Shown here one piece after another: positions 1 to 8,335 of a DNA stretch of 64,000 nt. Both the position numbers and the translations under genes were made by a program. The notes below the pieces were generated by a model, which saw only the letters and a list, made by a program, of their open reading frames with translations, did no database searches and was not told the DNA's origin. Position 1 is the stretch's first letter; every line of letters starts with the position of its first letter. This DNA is from Sagittula salina (lineage in GTDB: Bacteria > Pseudomonadota > Alphaproteobacteria > Rhodobacterales > Rhodobacteraceae), in NCBI RefSeq assembly GCF_017813235.1, contig NZ_JAGISH010000010.1:124001-188000 (forward strand), written 5' to 3'.

Positions 1-43
1 CCAGCGCCGCGCGCCGTATCGGTTGCTGTCCTTGCTTCGGCAT
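1..43 (-). CDS. betI: Transcriptional repressor BetI, N-terminal fragment (runs off the window)
   Basis: Only the first 14 codons lie in the window. Read leftward from the ATG at 43 they give MPKQGQQPIRRAAL, which closely matches the conserved start of BetI, the TetR-family repressor of choline-to-betaine genes. BetI proteins characteristically begin MPK-x-G-x-Q-x-IRR. A perfect inverted repeat lies 20 bp upstream (64-79), as expected for an autoregulated TetR-family gene. The rest of the gene and any bet operon are outside the window, so the call rests on the N-terminal signature and the operator. Confidence 0.7.
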   Translation of the reverse strand, partial: MPKQGQQPIRRAAL

Positions 44-63
44 GTCTCCACGACTGCCGTTTC

Positions 64-79
64 TTGACTGACGAGTCAA
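64..79. promoter_or_regulatory. Probable BetI/TetR-type operator
   Basis: TTGACT-GACG-AGTCAA is a perfect 6-bp inverted repeat with a 4-nt spacer, just upstream of the betI start codon at 43. Its size and position fit a TetR-family operator used for autoregulation. Confidence 0.5.
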
Positions 80-186
80 TCAAGACTCGCGCAGTTTTGC
101 ACCCATCTGACAGGCGACCCGAATGCCCACCCTTTGGGTCGCGCGTCAGGCGTCCTGCGACCGGGGCCGCAAGCCGCGTGTCATCA

Positions 187-384
187 TCACAGCGCCAGCG
201 TGCCCAGCACGGTGTTTTGCGGCAGGCGTGCCACCTCCACCCCGCCATTGGTCCGGCGCAGGTTGTAGCCGTAGCCCCGCATGCGGAACTTCCACTCGGC
301 CTCCGACAGCACCTTCGCGCGTTCACGCACGAGGAAAGCCTCGATTTCAGCCATGTCGTCCGTCAACTTGTTCTCCGCAAACAT
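187..384 (-). CDS. Small conserved hypothetical protein (65 aa)
   Basis: A 65-residue soluble protein with a charged, probably helical N-terminal half (MFAENKLTDDMAEIEAFLVRE) and a basic aromatic middle (EWKFRMRGYGYNLRR). No signal peptide or membrane segment is seen. The ATG at 384 follows a strong Shine-Dalgarno (AGGAGGGT, ending about 5 nt before the start), which supports real translation. It lies between betI and the EamA transporter, and all three read leftward. I do not recognise a characterised family and assign no function. Confidence 0.65.
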   Translation of the reverse strand: MFAENKLTDDMAEIEAFLVRERAKVLSEAEWKFRMRGYGYNLRRTNGGVEVARLPQNTVLGTLAL

Positions 385-497
385 TGTCCACCCTCCTGAA
401 ACTGACTGTTTACGGATTAAGAAATGCCTACCGAATCGGGCAGGATTGCGCCCGACTTGCGGATTTTTAAGGTTACGTGCGCTCAGCCCGCGTCAGC

Positions 498-1394
498 CTA
501 GTGCTTGGTCTCCGCCACCACCGGCGTCACCCGCCGGTTCAGCACCGCCTCGCGCCATGTGATGAACACCACCGCCGCCATGATCAGCGAGCCCCCCGCC
601 ACGACCCAGACATCCACCGGCTCGGCAAAGAACAGCGCGCCCAGAATCACCGACCACACCAGCTGCAGGAAGGTCACTGGCTGCGTCACCGTCACCGGCG
701 CCGCGGCAAAGGCCAGCGTCATCGCGTAATGTCCCGCCGTGGCGAAACAGGCCACGCCGAACAGCACAAAGACCTGCCATCCCGTCGGCCAGACCCAGAC
801 CGCCAGCGCCATGGGCGCCAGCCCGATGGTCACCGTGACCGACAGCATCGCCACCACCACCGTGGCGCTGACCTCGCCCGACAGCACCTTGGCCAGCAGG
901 TAGGACACGCCGTAGACCAGCGCCGTCGCCAGCATTGCGAAATGACCGGGATCAAGCTCGCGGAAGCCAGGCCGCAGGATCAGCAATGTTCCGATCAACG
1001 CCGCCACGATTGCCATGATGCGCCGGATGTGCAGCGTCTCGCCCAGAAAGAACACCGCCAGCAGGGTCACATAGACCGGGTTGAGGTAGTTCATCGCCGT
1101 GACCTCGGCCAACGGGATGCGCGACATGGCGTAGAACCACAGCGCCACGCCAATGGTGTGCATGGCGCCGCGCAGGGAAAACAACCCCCATTGCCGCCGT
1201 GTCAGCCGCACCGCGGCCAGCCTTCGCCAGACCGGGATGAGAAAGACCAACCCCATGAGATAGCGCAGGAAACCCGCCTCCACCGCGGGCACTGCCCCAT
1301 CGAGGGATTTCACAAGGGCCGTCACCATGACAAAGCACAGCCCCGTCACCGCCATCCAGAAAATGCCCATGCCGGGCCGTTGCTGCGTGTCCAT
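498..1394 (-). CDS. EamA/DMT-family exporter, RhaT-like
   Basis: A 298-residue integral inner-membrane protein of the drug/metabolite transporter superfamily, with ten predicted hydrophobic segments in two EamA halves. Typical features include the early G-x-x-x-V-K segment (VMVTALVKSL), ALWFYAMSRIPLAEVTAM at the end of the first half, and QPVTFLQLVWSVILGALFF in the second. These carriers export small metabolites or amino-acid derivatives, and the substrate cannot be read from sequence. The open frame extends 19 codons upstream, but the ATG at 1394 begins a sequence that leads directly into the first membrane helix. Confidence 0.85.
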   Translation of the reverse strand: MDTQQRPGMGIFWMAVTGLCFVMVTALVKSLDGAVPAVEAGFLRYLMGLVFLIPVWRRLAAVRLTRRQWGLFSLRGAMHTIGVALWFYAMSRIPLAEVTAMNYLNPVYVTLLAVFFLGETLHIRRIMAIVAALIGTLLILRPGFRELDPGHFAMLATALVYGVSYLLAKVLSGEVSATVVVAMLSVTVTIGLAPMALAVWVWPTGWQVFVLFGVACFATAGHYAMTLAFAAAPVTVTQPVTFLQLVWSVILGALFFAEPVDVWVVAGGSLIMAAVVFITWREAVLNRRVTPVVAETKH

Positions 1395-1566
1395 GGCCGA
1401 AGGGGTAACGCGCCCCGAAGCGCTGCGCCAGACGGCGGGAGTATTTTTCAAGCAGAGAAACAGGCAGGAACGCCCCGCGGCCCCTGCATCTCTGCTTTAC
1501 AAATTCTCACCGGCGCAACCGCGCAGGCGGCGCTCCACCCGGCAAGGCCCCCGGCAAGGCCCCCGG

Positions 1567-2157
1567 TCAGCCCAGCAGCAGTCCCAGTGCGATCCCCCAC
1601 ATGGTCAGCCCGATGACGAGGTCCAGCAGACGCCAGGCCAGCGGCCGCGCGAAGAGCGGCGCCAGCCCGCGCGCGCCGTAGCCCAGCGCGAAGAAGAACA
1701 GGAACGATCCCGACATGGCGCCCAGAGCGAAGGGCAGCGCATCATAGCGCGCCGAAACCGAGCCGAGCAGCACCACCGTATCGAGGTAGACATGCGGGTT
1801 GAGCCAAGTCAGCGCGAGGCATGTCAGCACCGCCGCGCGCAGGCTCTGGGTGCCCTCGCCCGCCTCCAGCGCCACGCCGCCGCGCCATGCCGCCCACAGC
1901 GACCGCGCCCCGTACCACACCAGGAACGCCGCGCCGAAAACCCGCATCCCCCAGTCCAGCCCCGGCAGCGCCTCAGCCAGGGCGCCGAATCCCGCGACCC
2001 CGGCGGCGATCAGCACCGCGTCGGAGACCGCACAGACCAGCACCACAGGCAGCACATGTGCGCGCCGCAACCCCTGCCGCAGCACGAAAGCGTTCTGCGC
2101 CCCGATCGCCACGATCAGGCTCAGCCCCAGCGCCATCCCCTGCAGGTATCCCGTCAT
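1567..2157 (-). CDS. argO: LysE/ArgO-family amino-acid exporter
   Basis: A 196-residue inner-membrane protein with about six hydrophobic segments. The N-terminal signature LSLIVAIGAQNAFVLRQGL is characteristic of the LysE/ArgO family that exports lysine or arginine, and the family motif TWLNPHVYLDTVVLLG follows in the second half. The frame is open far upstream, but only the ATG at 2157 gives a family-typical start and length. It is divergent from an ArgP-like LysR regulator (75 bp between starts), the standard arrangement for this exporter and its activator. The exact substrate is inferred. Confidence 0.88.
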   Translation of the reverse strand: MTGYLQGMALGLSLIVAIGAQNAFVLRQGLRRAHVLPVVLVCAVSDAVLIAAGVAGFGALAEALPGLDWGMRVFGAAFLVWYGARSLWAAWRGGVALEAGEGTQSLRAAVLTCLALTWLNPHVYLDTVVLLGSVSARYDALPFALGAMSGSFLFFFALGYGARGLAPLFARPLAWRLLDLVIGLTMWGIALGLLLG

Positions 2158-2232
2158 TCCGCTCTCCTTTTTCGCCGTCCTAGCGTGACGCGGCGCAAAA
2201 GCCGAATTAAACTGTCTACACATAGATAAGAG

Positions 2233-3138
2233 ATGCTCATGCACGACCCCGCCCAGCTCATGGCCCTCGAGGCCGTTCTGCGTCTCGGCGCCTTCGACGC
2301 GGCGGCGGGCGCGCTGAACGTCACGCCCTCCGCGATCTCGCAGCGTATCCGCGCGCTGGAGGATCGCGTCGGTGCCCCCCTCGTGTTGCGCACCACGCCC
2401 GTAACGGCGACGGAAACCGGCCGTCGCCTCGCCCGGCACGCCCGCGACATGGCCCTTCTCGATGCGGACCTTGCCCGCGATCTGGGGCATTCCGCCACCG
2501 CCCGTCTGCGCATCGCCGTCAACGCCGACAGCCTTGATACATGGGCGATCCCCGCGCTTGCGGCGACGGATTTCCTGTTTGACGTGGTGGTGGAGGACGA
2601 GAGCGTCAGCCACGCCCGCCTCCGCGACGGCGACGTGATGGCGGCGATCACCGCGCGCGCGCGCCCGGTACAGGGCTGCGACAGCCTTGCGCTCGGGACC
2701 ATGCGCTACTTCGCCACCTGTTCGCCGGCCTTCCACGCCCGCCACTTCGCAAACGGTGTCACGGTCGAGGCGCTCTCGCAGGCACCGATGCTGGATTTCT
2801 CGGGCAAGGACGTGCTGCAACGCGGCTGGCTGGCCGGGTTGACGGGGCTGGCTGGTCACACGGGGCAACCGGGACGGCGGCTCGGGCCACCTGTGCATCA
2901 CCTGCCCTCGACCCACGGCTTTGTCACCGCCGCGCGCGAGGGTCTGGGTTGGGCGCTCAACCCGCTGCCGCTGGTGCAGGCGCATCTCGACAGCGGCGCG
3001 CTGCTGGCAATGCACCCCGACCGCCCGCACGACGTGGCGCTCCATTGGCAGGTCCGCAGCCTCACCGCCGCCGCGATCCGCCCGCTGACCCAAGCCCTGC
3101 GCCGCCACGCCCGCGCGGCCCTGCTGCCCGCACCCTGA
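2233..3138 (+). CDS. argP: LysR-family regulator, ArgP/IciA type
   Basis: A 301-residue LysR-type regulator. The N-terminal winged helix-turn-helix covers roughly residues 7-65 (AFDAAAGALNVTPSAISQRIRALED), followed by a substrate-binding co-inducer domain. The SAISQRIRALE recognition helix and divergence from a LysE/ArgO exporter identify the ArgP subgroup, which senses lysine/arginine and activates argO. The start could be the ATG at 2233 or the one at 2239 (MHDPAQLMALEAVL); the latter matches the usual family N-terminus. Confidence 0.87.
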   Translation: MLMHDPAQLMALEAVLRLGAFDAAAGALNVTPSAISQRIRALEDRVGAPLVLRTTPVTATETGRRLARHARDMALLDADLARDLGHSATARLRIAVNADSLDTWAIPALAATDFLFDVVVEDESVSHARLRDGDVMAAITARARPVQGCDSLALGTMRYFATCSPAFHARHFANGVTVEALSQAPMLDFSGKDVLQRGWLAGLTGLAGHTGQPGRRLGPPVHHLPSTHGFVTAAREGLGWALNPLPLVQAHLDSGALLAMHPDRPHDVALHWQVRSLTAAAIRPLTQALRRHARAALLPAP

Positions 3139-3459
3139 CGCCGCCGGTGCTGGCTCCTTTTCGGCCCGCGCGCACGTCTTCCAGGCGGGCGATCAGGATC
3201 GAAAAGGCCGCCTCGGCAGACATAAGAGGTAAGCCAACCGGCCTGCAACAAGGGACCGGGGCCATTCTGCGAACCGGACGGGTATCGGGCCTGTTATCCG
3301 CCGCCACCAGGGCCACGCCCGGCAAAACCCCGCCCCGAATTCTCCTGCACAGCGGCGATCCGGCAGTGGCGCAAGCGACCCGGCCAACCCGAACAGCAAG
3401 CCCCGAAGCGGTCATCGCGGCCCGTGGCCCCTGCGCAGGCCGGGTCCTGCGAAAGTAAA

Positions 3460-3478
3460 CGGGCCCTGAACGGGCCCG
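3460..3478 (-). terminator. Hairpin, possible terminator of yebC
   Basis: CGGGCCC-tgaac-GGGCCCG forms a perfect 7-bp stem about 120 nt beyond the yebC stop codon. On the minus strand it is followed by TTTACTTTC, a weak U-rich tail, so the terminator call is tentative. Confidence 0.4.
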
Positions 3479-3510
3479 CCTAACATCCTGAATACATTGA
3501 GTCCGAAAGA

Positions 3511-3527
3511 TGTCCCACGCTGGGACA
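3511..3527. repeat. Perfect palindrome downstream of yebC
   Basis: TGTCCCA-cgc-TGGGACA has 7-bp arms and a 3-nt centre. It could be an mRNA hairpin at the yebC 3' end or a protein-binding palindrome. No T-run follows on either strand. Confidence 0.35.
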
Positions 3528-3598
3528 CGACGCGCTCCCCGATCTTGACCCAGCCCTGCGGCCCCAGTCCTCTAACCCGGTTCGCGGACGCTCGATCC

Positions 3599-4345
3599 TC
3601 AGCCTTCGAGCTGGGACATGACCTCGTCGGTGGCCTCGAAATTCGTCGTGACCCGCTGGACGTCGTCATCGTCCTCAAGGGCATCGACCAGCCGCATCAG
3701 CCCCTGAAGCGACTCGAGATCCATTTCCGTGGTCGTGGTCGGCTGCCAGACCAGCTTCGTGGACTCCGACTCGCCCAGCGCCTCTTCCAGCGCGGTGGAG
3801 ACCTCGTTCAGGTCCGTATCGGCACAGTAGACGATGTGGCCGTCCTCCGAGGATTCCACATCCTCCGCGCCCGCCTCGATCGCCGCCATCATCACGTCAT
3901 CGGCACTGCCCACGGAGGCCGGGTAGACGATCTCGCCCTTGCGCTCGAACATGAAACCGACCGACCCCGTCTCGCCCAGATTGCCGCCGTTCTTCGAAAA
4001 CAGCGATCGCACGGTCGACGCGGTCCGGTTGCGGTTGTCGGTCATGGTCTCCACGATCACCGCGACCCCGTTCGGGCCGTACCCCTCGTAGCGGATCTCG
4101 GCGTAATCCTCGCCCTCGCCGCCGACAGCCTTCTTGATGGCCCGCTCGATGTTGTCCTTCGGCATCGACTGCGACCGGGCTTCCTTCACCGCCAGACGCA
4201 GGCGCGGATTCTTCTCCGGGTCGGGGTCGCCCATCTTCGCGGCGACCGTGATCTCCTTCGACAGCTTGGAAAAGACTTTCGCCCGCAGTTTGTCCTGACG
4301 GCCCTTGCGGTGCTGGATGTTTGCCCATTTGGAATGGCCGGCCAT
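3599..4345 (-). CDS. yebC: YebC/PmpR-family translation/transcription factor
   Basis: A 248-residue protein of the YebC/PmpR family (TACO1 superfamily). It opens with the invariant [18 protein letters not shown] and carries the [13 protein letters not shown] and [17 protein letters not shown] motifs; the length is normal. Family members were described first as DNA-binding regulators and more recently as factors that relieve ribosome stalling. The acidic C-terminal third is typical. It stands alone and is divergent from the amidotransferase gene (111 bp between starts). Confidence 0.96.
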   Translation of the reverse strand: MAGHSKWANIQHRKGRQDKLRAKVFSKLSKEITVAAKMGDPDPEKNPRLRLAVKEARSQSMPKDNIERAIKKAVGGEGEDYAEIRYEGYGPNGVAVIVETMTDNRNRTASTVRSLFSKNGGNLGETGSVGFMFERKGEIVYPASVGSADDVMMAAIEAGAEDVESSEDGHIVYCADTDLNEVSTALEEALGESESTKLVWQPTTTTEMDLESLQGLMRLVDALEDDDDVQRVTTNFEATDEVMSQLEG

Positions 4346-4456
4346 GGTCTTGCCTCTCGGTCACGTATTCTGAAAATTCGCGCCTCTATAAGCCATGCGC
4401 GCCCCCCTTGCCAAGGGCGGCTTGCGGTGGCCCCGCCCCGCGCATAGCCTCGCGCC

Positions 4457-5191
4457 ATGGCACGCTTCCTCCTCCTCCAGCTGCGCCCCGAAACCGAGGC
4501 CAGCGATGACGAATACCACGCCTTCCTCGACAAGGGCGGGCTGCGCGAGGCACAGGTCCACCGTATCCGGCTCGACCGCGAGGCGCTGCCAGCAGCGCTT
4601 GACCCAAGCGATTATTCAGGCGTCATCGTCGGCGGCGGGCCGGGCTGTGTATCCGACCCGCCCGTGGCCAAGGACCCGGTCGAGGCGCGCATCGAGGCCG
4701 CCTGCCTGTCGCTCATGCCTGCCATTACCGGAGGCGATATTCCCTTCATGGGTTGCTGCTATGGCATCGGCATCCTGGCCCATCACCTCGGCGCCGACGT
4801 GTCAAAGGCGCGCTACGGCGAACCCGTCTCCGCCGCCCGTTGCCGGCTCACGTCCGAGGGCGCGAAGGACCCGCTGACCGCGTTGCTCCCGGCAACCTTC
4901 AGTGCCTTCGTGGGCCACAAGGAGGCCGTGCAGCACCTCCCTGCAGGCGCCGCCCACCTCGTGACGTCCGACGGCTGCCCCCTCCAGATGATCCGTCACG
5001 GTCGCAACGTCTACGCGACCCAGTTTCATCCGGAGGCGGACGCGGCGGGCTTTGAAACCCGCATCCGCATCTACCGTCACAAAGGCTACTTCCCACCCGA
5101 AGAAGCGGACGCCCTGATCGAGATGTGCCGCGCGGCCCAAGTCACGCATCCCGCCCGCCTGCTCGAAGGCTTCGTGCAACGGTACGGCTGA
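4457..5191 (+). CDS. Class I glutamine amidotransferase-like protein (GuaA-type domain)
   Basis: A 244-residue stand-alone GATase1 domain. The nucleophile elbow MGCCYGIG places the catalytic Cys at about residue 101, and QFHPEAD supplies the His (192) and Glu (194) of the triad, so the enzyme looks active. It resembles the amidotransferase half of GMP synthase, but there is no synthetase partner next door. Such orphans hydrolyse glutamine or gamma-glutamyl compounds, and the acceptor here is unknown. The upstream sequence has no clear Shine-Dalgarno, and a TATAGCC-like hexamer close to the ATG suggests a short or absent leader. Confidence 0.85.
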   Translation: MARFLLLQLRPETEASDDEYHAFLDKGGLREAQVHRIRLDREALPAALDPSDYSGVIVGGGPGCVSDPPVAKDPVEARIEAACLSLMPAITGGDIPFMGCCYGIGILAHHLGADVSKARYGEPVSAARCRLTSEGAKDPLTALLPATFSAFVGHKEAVQHLPAGAAHLVTSDGCPLQMIRHGRNVYATQFHPEADAAGFETRIRIYRHKGYFPPEEADALIEMCRAAQVTHPARLLEGFVQRYG

Positions 5192-5202
5192 GACGGCCCC
5201 TG

Positions 5203-5240
5203 CTTCTGCCTGGCCGGAAATACTGCGGGGTCCGTGGCAG
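5203..5240 (-). repeat. Dispersed intergenic repeat, copy D
   Basis: On the minus strand this reads ACCCCGCAGTATTTCC followed by an AGAAGCAG tail. It is a degenerate copy of the element at 20963-21015 and 52805-52856. It lies just after the amidotransferase stop codon, between two convergent genes. Confidence 0.45.
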
Positions 5241-5269
5241 AGAACCGGAGGCACCATCGGAGCACATCC

Positions 5270-7048
5270 TCAGAGCGGGAAGAACACCGGGATCAACAGC
5301 GATCCCAGGAGCGCCACCAGCACGTTCATCGGCACGCCGATGCGCAGGAAGTCGATGAAACTGTAGCCACCCGGCCCGTAGACCAGCGTGTTGGTCTGGT
5401 AGCCGATCGGCGTGGCAAAGCTGCACGACGCCGCCAGCATGACCGCCACCACCAGGGGCCGCGGCTCCAGTCCCAGCGTATGCGCAAGGCTGATGGCGAT
5501 TGGGGTGACCACCACGGCGACGGCGTTGTTCGACACGATTTCCGTCAGGGTGGAGGCCAGCAAAAAGACCGCCATGACCACCGCCCAGCCGGGCAGTTCC
5601 GCCAGAAGGGGCGCGACGGCATCCACCACCAGCTTCACCGCGCCAGAGCTTTCCAGCGCCGCCCCGATTGCCAGCATGGCGAAGATCAGCGCCAAAAGCT
5701 GCCCTTCGATGAAGGTGAACGCCTCATCGGCATCGATGCAACGTGTCAGCAGCACCACCGCCATGGCGATGACCGCAAGTGTCAGGATATTGGCGACGCC
5801 CAGCGCCGAGAGCACCACGATCCCCAGAAGCGCACCGATGGCGATGGGCGCCTGTGCGCGGCGAAACGCCCGGGCCGAAGGTTGCGTCACGTCCACGAGC
5901 GCCATGTCGTCGGCAAGACGCTTGATGTCCTCCGGATTGCCCTCCAGCAGCAGCGTGTCGCCGACGCGGACCACCAGTTCGTCCAGCTGCCGACCGATAT
6001 TCTGGTTCCGCCGGTGCACCGCCAGCGGATAGACGCCGTAGCGCCGCCGCAAGCGCAGCCCGCCCAGCGATCGGCCCACCATCTTGCAGCCCGGCGAGAT
6101 CAGAACTTCGACGGTCGTGGTTTCCTTTGCCGAAACCTGATCGACGCGCTTCAGCGACTTGTCGCGCTGGAGTGACAGCAGCTCCGTCATCTGCGTGCGC
6201 AGCACTACCCGGTCGCCCACCTGCAGCTCCACGTCCTGCAGATTGCGGCGCAGCGATTCATCGCCGCGCACCACGTCGACCAGCCGCACGCCTTCGCGCT
6301 TGAACAGCTGCACACCCAGCACCTCGCGACCGACGAGGTTGCTTTCCGGCGGAATCACCGCTTCGGTAAAGAACTTCATCCGCGACCGGTCCGAAAGCAT
6401 GCCCGCCATCGAATGCCGCTCGGGCAGCAGAAAGCGCCCGACAAAGGCGATGAAGCCCATACCCGCCACCGCCAGCACCACAGCCAGCGGCGTGACCTCG
6501 AAAATGGTGAATGGCTCCAGACCCGCGTTGCGCGCCACGCCGTCCACCAGCAGGTTGGTCGACGTCCCGATCAGCGTCGTGGTGCCGCCGAGGATCGCCG
6601 CGTAGCTGAGCGGGATCAGGAGCTTTGACGGCGTGGTGCCGAGCTGTGCCGCGATCTGCACCATGATCGGCAGCATGACCACCACGACCGGTGTGTTGTT
6701 CAGAAAGGCCGACGCCACCAGAACGGCAGCGAAAATGCCGACCATGGCGACCTTGGGCCTTTCGCGAACCTGTCTCTGCGCCAGCCCGGTAAAGGCATCG
6801 AGCGCACCCGTTCGAACCAGCGCGCCCATGATGATGAACATGGCCGCGATGGTCCACGGCGCCGGGTTCGCCAGAACGGCCACGCCAGCGTCGTAGTCGA
6901 GGATGCCCGTCAGCAGCAGGAACGCGGCGCCGCCGATGGCAATCACCTCGGTCGGGTAGGTTTCGCGCACAAAGAGCAGCAGCATCACCGCCAGCGTGCC
7001 CAGCGTCACCCAGGCCTGCGTCGTCTGGCCCAGTTCGATCAATCCCAT
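5270..7048 (-). CDS. SLC13-family permease with tandem RCK_C (TrkA-C) domains
   Basis: A 592-residue membrane protein of the divalent anion:sodium symporter/ArsB-like superfamily. An N-terminal membrane half (about residues 10-200) contains the conserved LNNTPVVVVMLPI segment. A central soluble region holds two RCK_C domains (about 215-400, with the repeated pattern of D-x-V-x-R-V-G-D), and a second membrane half has the matching IVSNNAVAVVVTPIAISLA signature. This permease-RCK-RCK-permease layout is found in putative sulfate, sulfonate or dicarboxylate transporters; the substrate is not determinable. It is convergent with the amidotransferase gene. Confidence 0.9.
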   Translation of the reverse strand: MGLIELGQTTQAWVTLGTLAVMLLLFVRETYPTEVIAIGGAAFLLLTGILDYDAGVAVLANPAPWTIAAMFIIMGALVRTGALDAFTGLAQRQVRERPKVAMVGIFAAVLVASAFLNNTPVVVVMLPIMVQIAAQLGTTPSKLLIPLSYAAILGGTTTLIGTSTNLLVDGVARNAGLEPFTIFEVTPLAVVLAVAGMGFIAFVGRFLLPERHSMAGMLSDRSRMKFFTEAVIPPESNLVGREVLGVQLFKREGVRLVDVVRGDESLRRNLQDVELQVGDRVVLRTQMTELLSLQRDKSLKRVDQVSAKETTTVEVLISPGCKMVGRSLGGLRLRRRYGVYPLAVHRRNQNIGRQLDELVVRVGDTLLLEGNPEDIKRLADDMALVDVTQPSARAFRRAQAPIAIGALLGIVVLSALGVANILTLAVIAMAVVLLTRCIDADEAFTFIEGQLLALIFAMLAIGAALESSGAVKLVVDAVAPLLAELPGWAVVMAVFLLASTLTEIVSNNAVAVVVTPIAISLAHTLGLEPRPLVVAVMLAASCSFATPIGYQTNTLVYGPGGYSFIDFLRIGVPMNVLVALLGSLLIPVFFPL

Positions 7049-7343
7049 GCGGCCCTGCCCTTTTTTTCGCCGTCACACAAACGCTTGCATTCTGCCGGGC
7101 CGCCGGGCGCTAGGCAAGCGGACGCTTCGGCGCAGGGGGGCGGCGAACGGTTTCGGCCGCCTCGGTGCCGGTTCAGAGCGCATTGCGACCAGCGCCGGGG
7201 CCGGTCCCCGTTCGGGCACCGGATCGCCGGAGGATCACCACGGTGTGATAACATCCGGTAAATATCGCCATACCGAAGCGCTGCGGTGCCGACGCCGCTC
7301 GACTGCCTGCCCCACAAAAGGGCAGCGCGCCCTCAGGATGCTC

Positions 7344-8156
7344 TCACGGGCCGCACTGCGGCAGGCGACCACCCTGGCGAACCATTGCGACGCTCTTTGC
7401 CTTGCCCGTCATGTCGTCGGTCTCGACAAAGACGCCGGACAATGTCGCCTCCCCGCCCGCAGGTTCGAACCGGCCCTTGGCCATACCGTTGACAAAGCGG
7501 CGCAGGGGTTCCTCCGGCTCCATCCCGATGACGGAGTTGTAATCGCCGCACATGCCCGCGTCCGACTGGAAGGCGGTACCCTTCGGCAGGATCTGCGTGT
7601 CCGCCGTGGGCACATGCGTATGCGTGCCCACCACCAGGCTGGCGCGGCCGTCGCAGAAATGGCCCATGCCCATCTTCTCGGACGTCGCCTCGCAATGCAT
7701 GTCCACCACGATGGCCTGCGCCTGACCGCCCAGCGGATGCCGTTTCAGCGTCTCGTCGACCGCGGCAAATGGCGAATCGTAGTTGCGCGACATGAAAACC
7801 TGGCCCAGTGCCTGTACCACCAGAACCTTGCGCCCGCGCGCGTCCTTGTACAGCGCGGCACCCCGACCCGGCGCTTGCCGGGCAAAGTTCAGCGGGCGGA
7901 TGATGCGAGTATCCGTCTCGATATGGGCCAGCATCTCCTTCTGGTCAAAGGCATGGTCGCCCAGCGTGATCACGTCTGCGCCCGCATCGAAAATCGCCTT
8001 CGCATGGGCGGCGCTGAGCCCGTGCCCGTTGGTGGCGTTCTCGCCATTCACGATCACGAAATCGAGCCGCCAGTCCGCGCGCAGGGCGGGCAGACGGTCC
8101 GTGATCCCCTGCCGCCCCGCGCGGCCCATCACATCGCCAAGAAAGAGTATACGCAT
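7344..8156 (-). CDS. ymdB: YmdB-family metallophosphoesterase (TIGR00282)
   Basis: A 270-residue dinuclear-metal phosphodiesterase. Metal-binding motifs are visible in order: FLGDVMGRAG near the N-terminus, VNGENATNGHG, TLGDHAFDQKE, DMHCEATSEK, and GTHTHVPTADTQIL near the C-terminus. The Bacillus homologue hydrolyses 2',3'-cyclic nucleotides and affects RNA turnover. The open frame continues upstream of 8156, but the ATG there (MRILFLGDVMG) is the family start. Upstream, 179 bp separate it from the divergent RND efflux operon. Confidence 0.93.
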   Translation of the reverse strand: MRILFLGDVMGRAGRQGITDRLPALRADWRLDFVIVNGENATNGHGLSAAHAKAIFDAGADVITLGDHAFDQKEMLAHIETDTRIIRPLNFARQAPGRGAALYKDARGRKVLVVQALGQVFMSRNYDSPFAAVDETLKRHPLGGQAQAIVVDMHCEATSEKMGMGHFCDGRASLVVGTHTHVPTADTQILPKGTAFQSDAGMCGDYNSVIGMEPEEPLRRFVNGMAKGRFEPAGGEATLSGVFVETDDMTGKAKSVAMVRQGGRLPQCGP

Positions 8157-8258
8157 GGCCGCACGCCTATCCCGCACCGCGCGGAAAGCAAAGCCCCGAT
8201 CTGCGCCGCCGCCCCGTGCCGCTGCGGCCCTTCGTGCAAAACGCGCAGAGTCCGAAGA

Positions 8259-8274
8259 CTTGATCGTAATCAAG
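8259..8274. promoter_or_regulatory. Palindrome upstream of the RND efflux operon, candidate operator
   Basis: CTTGAT-CGTA-ATCAAG is a perfect 6-bp inverted repeat in the divergent intergenic region, 62 bp before the adaptor start codon. A MarR/TetR-sized regulator could bind it, but no such gene is adjacent. Confidence 0.35.
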
Positions 8275-8335
8275 GTAGCCTGCGCCCAATTCATGCGAAC
8301 TGAAGTCACGATTTCCCGCGCGACCGGAGGCACGC

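Larger units (their letters stand above)
3139..3598. other. 460-bp convergent intergenic region, no gene supported
   Basis: Lies between the ends of argP and yebC. I see no frame with family resemblance. Two perfect small palindromes are present: 3460-3478 and 3511-3527, listed separately. Confidence 0.6.

Noticed and set aside
7455..7475. GGTTCGAAC resembling a tRNA T-loop
   Set aside because: Lies inside the ymdB coding region with no surrounding cloverleaf.
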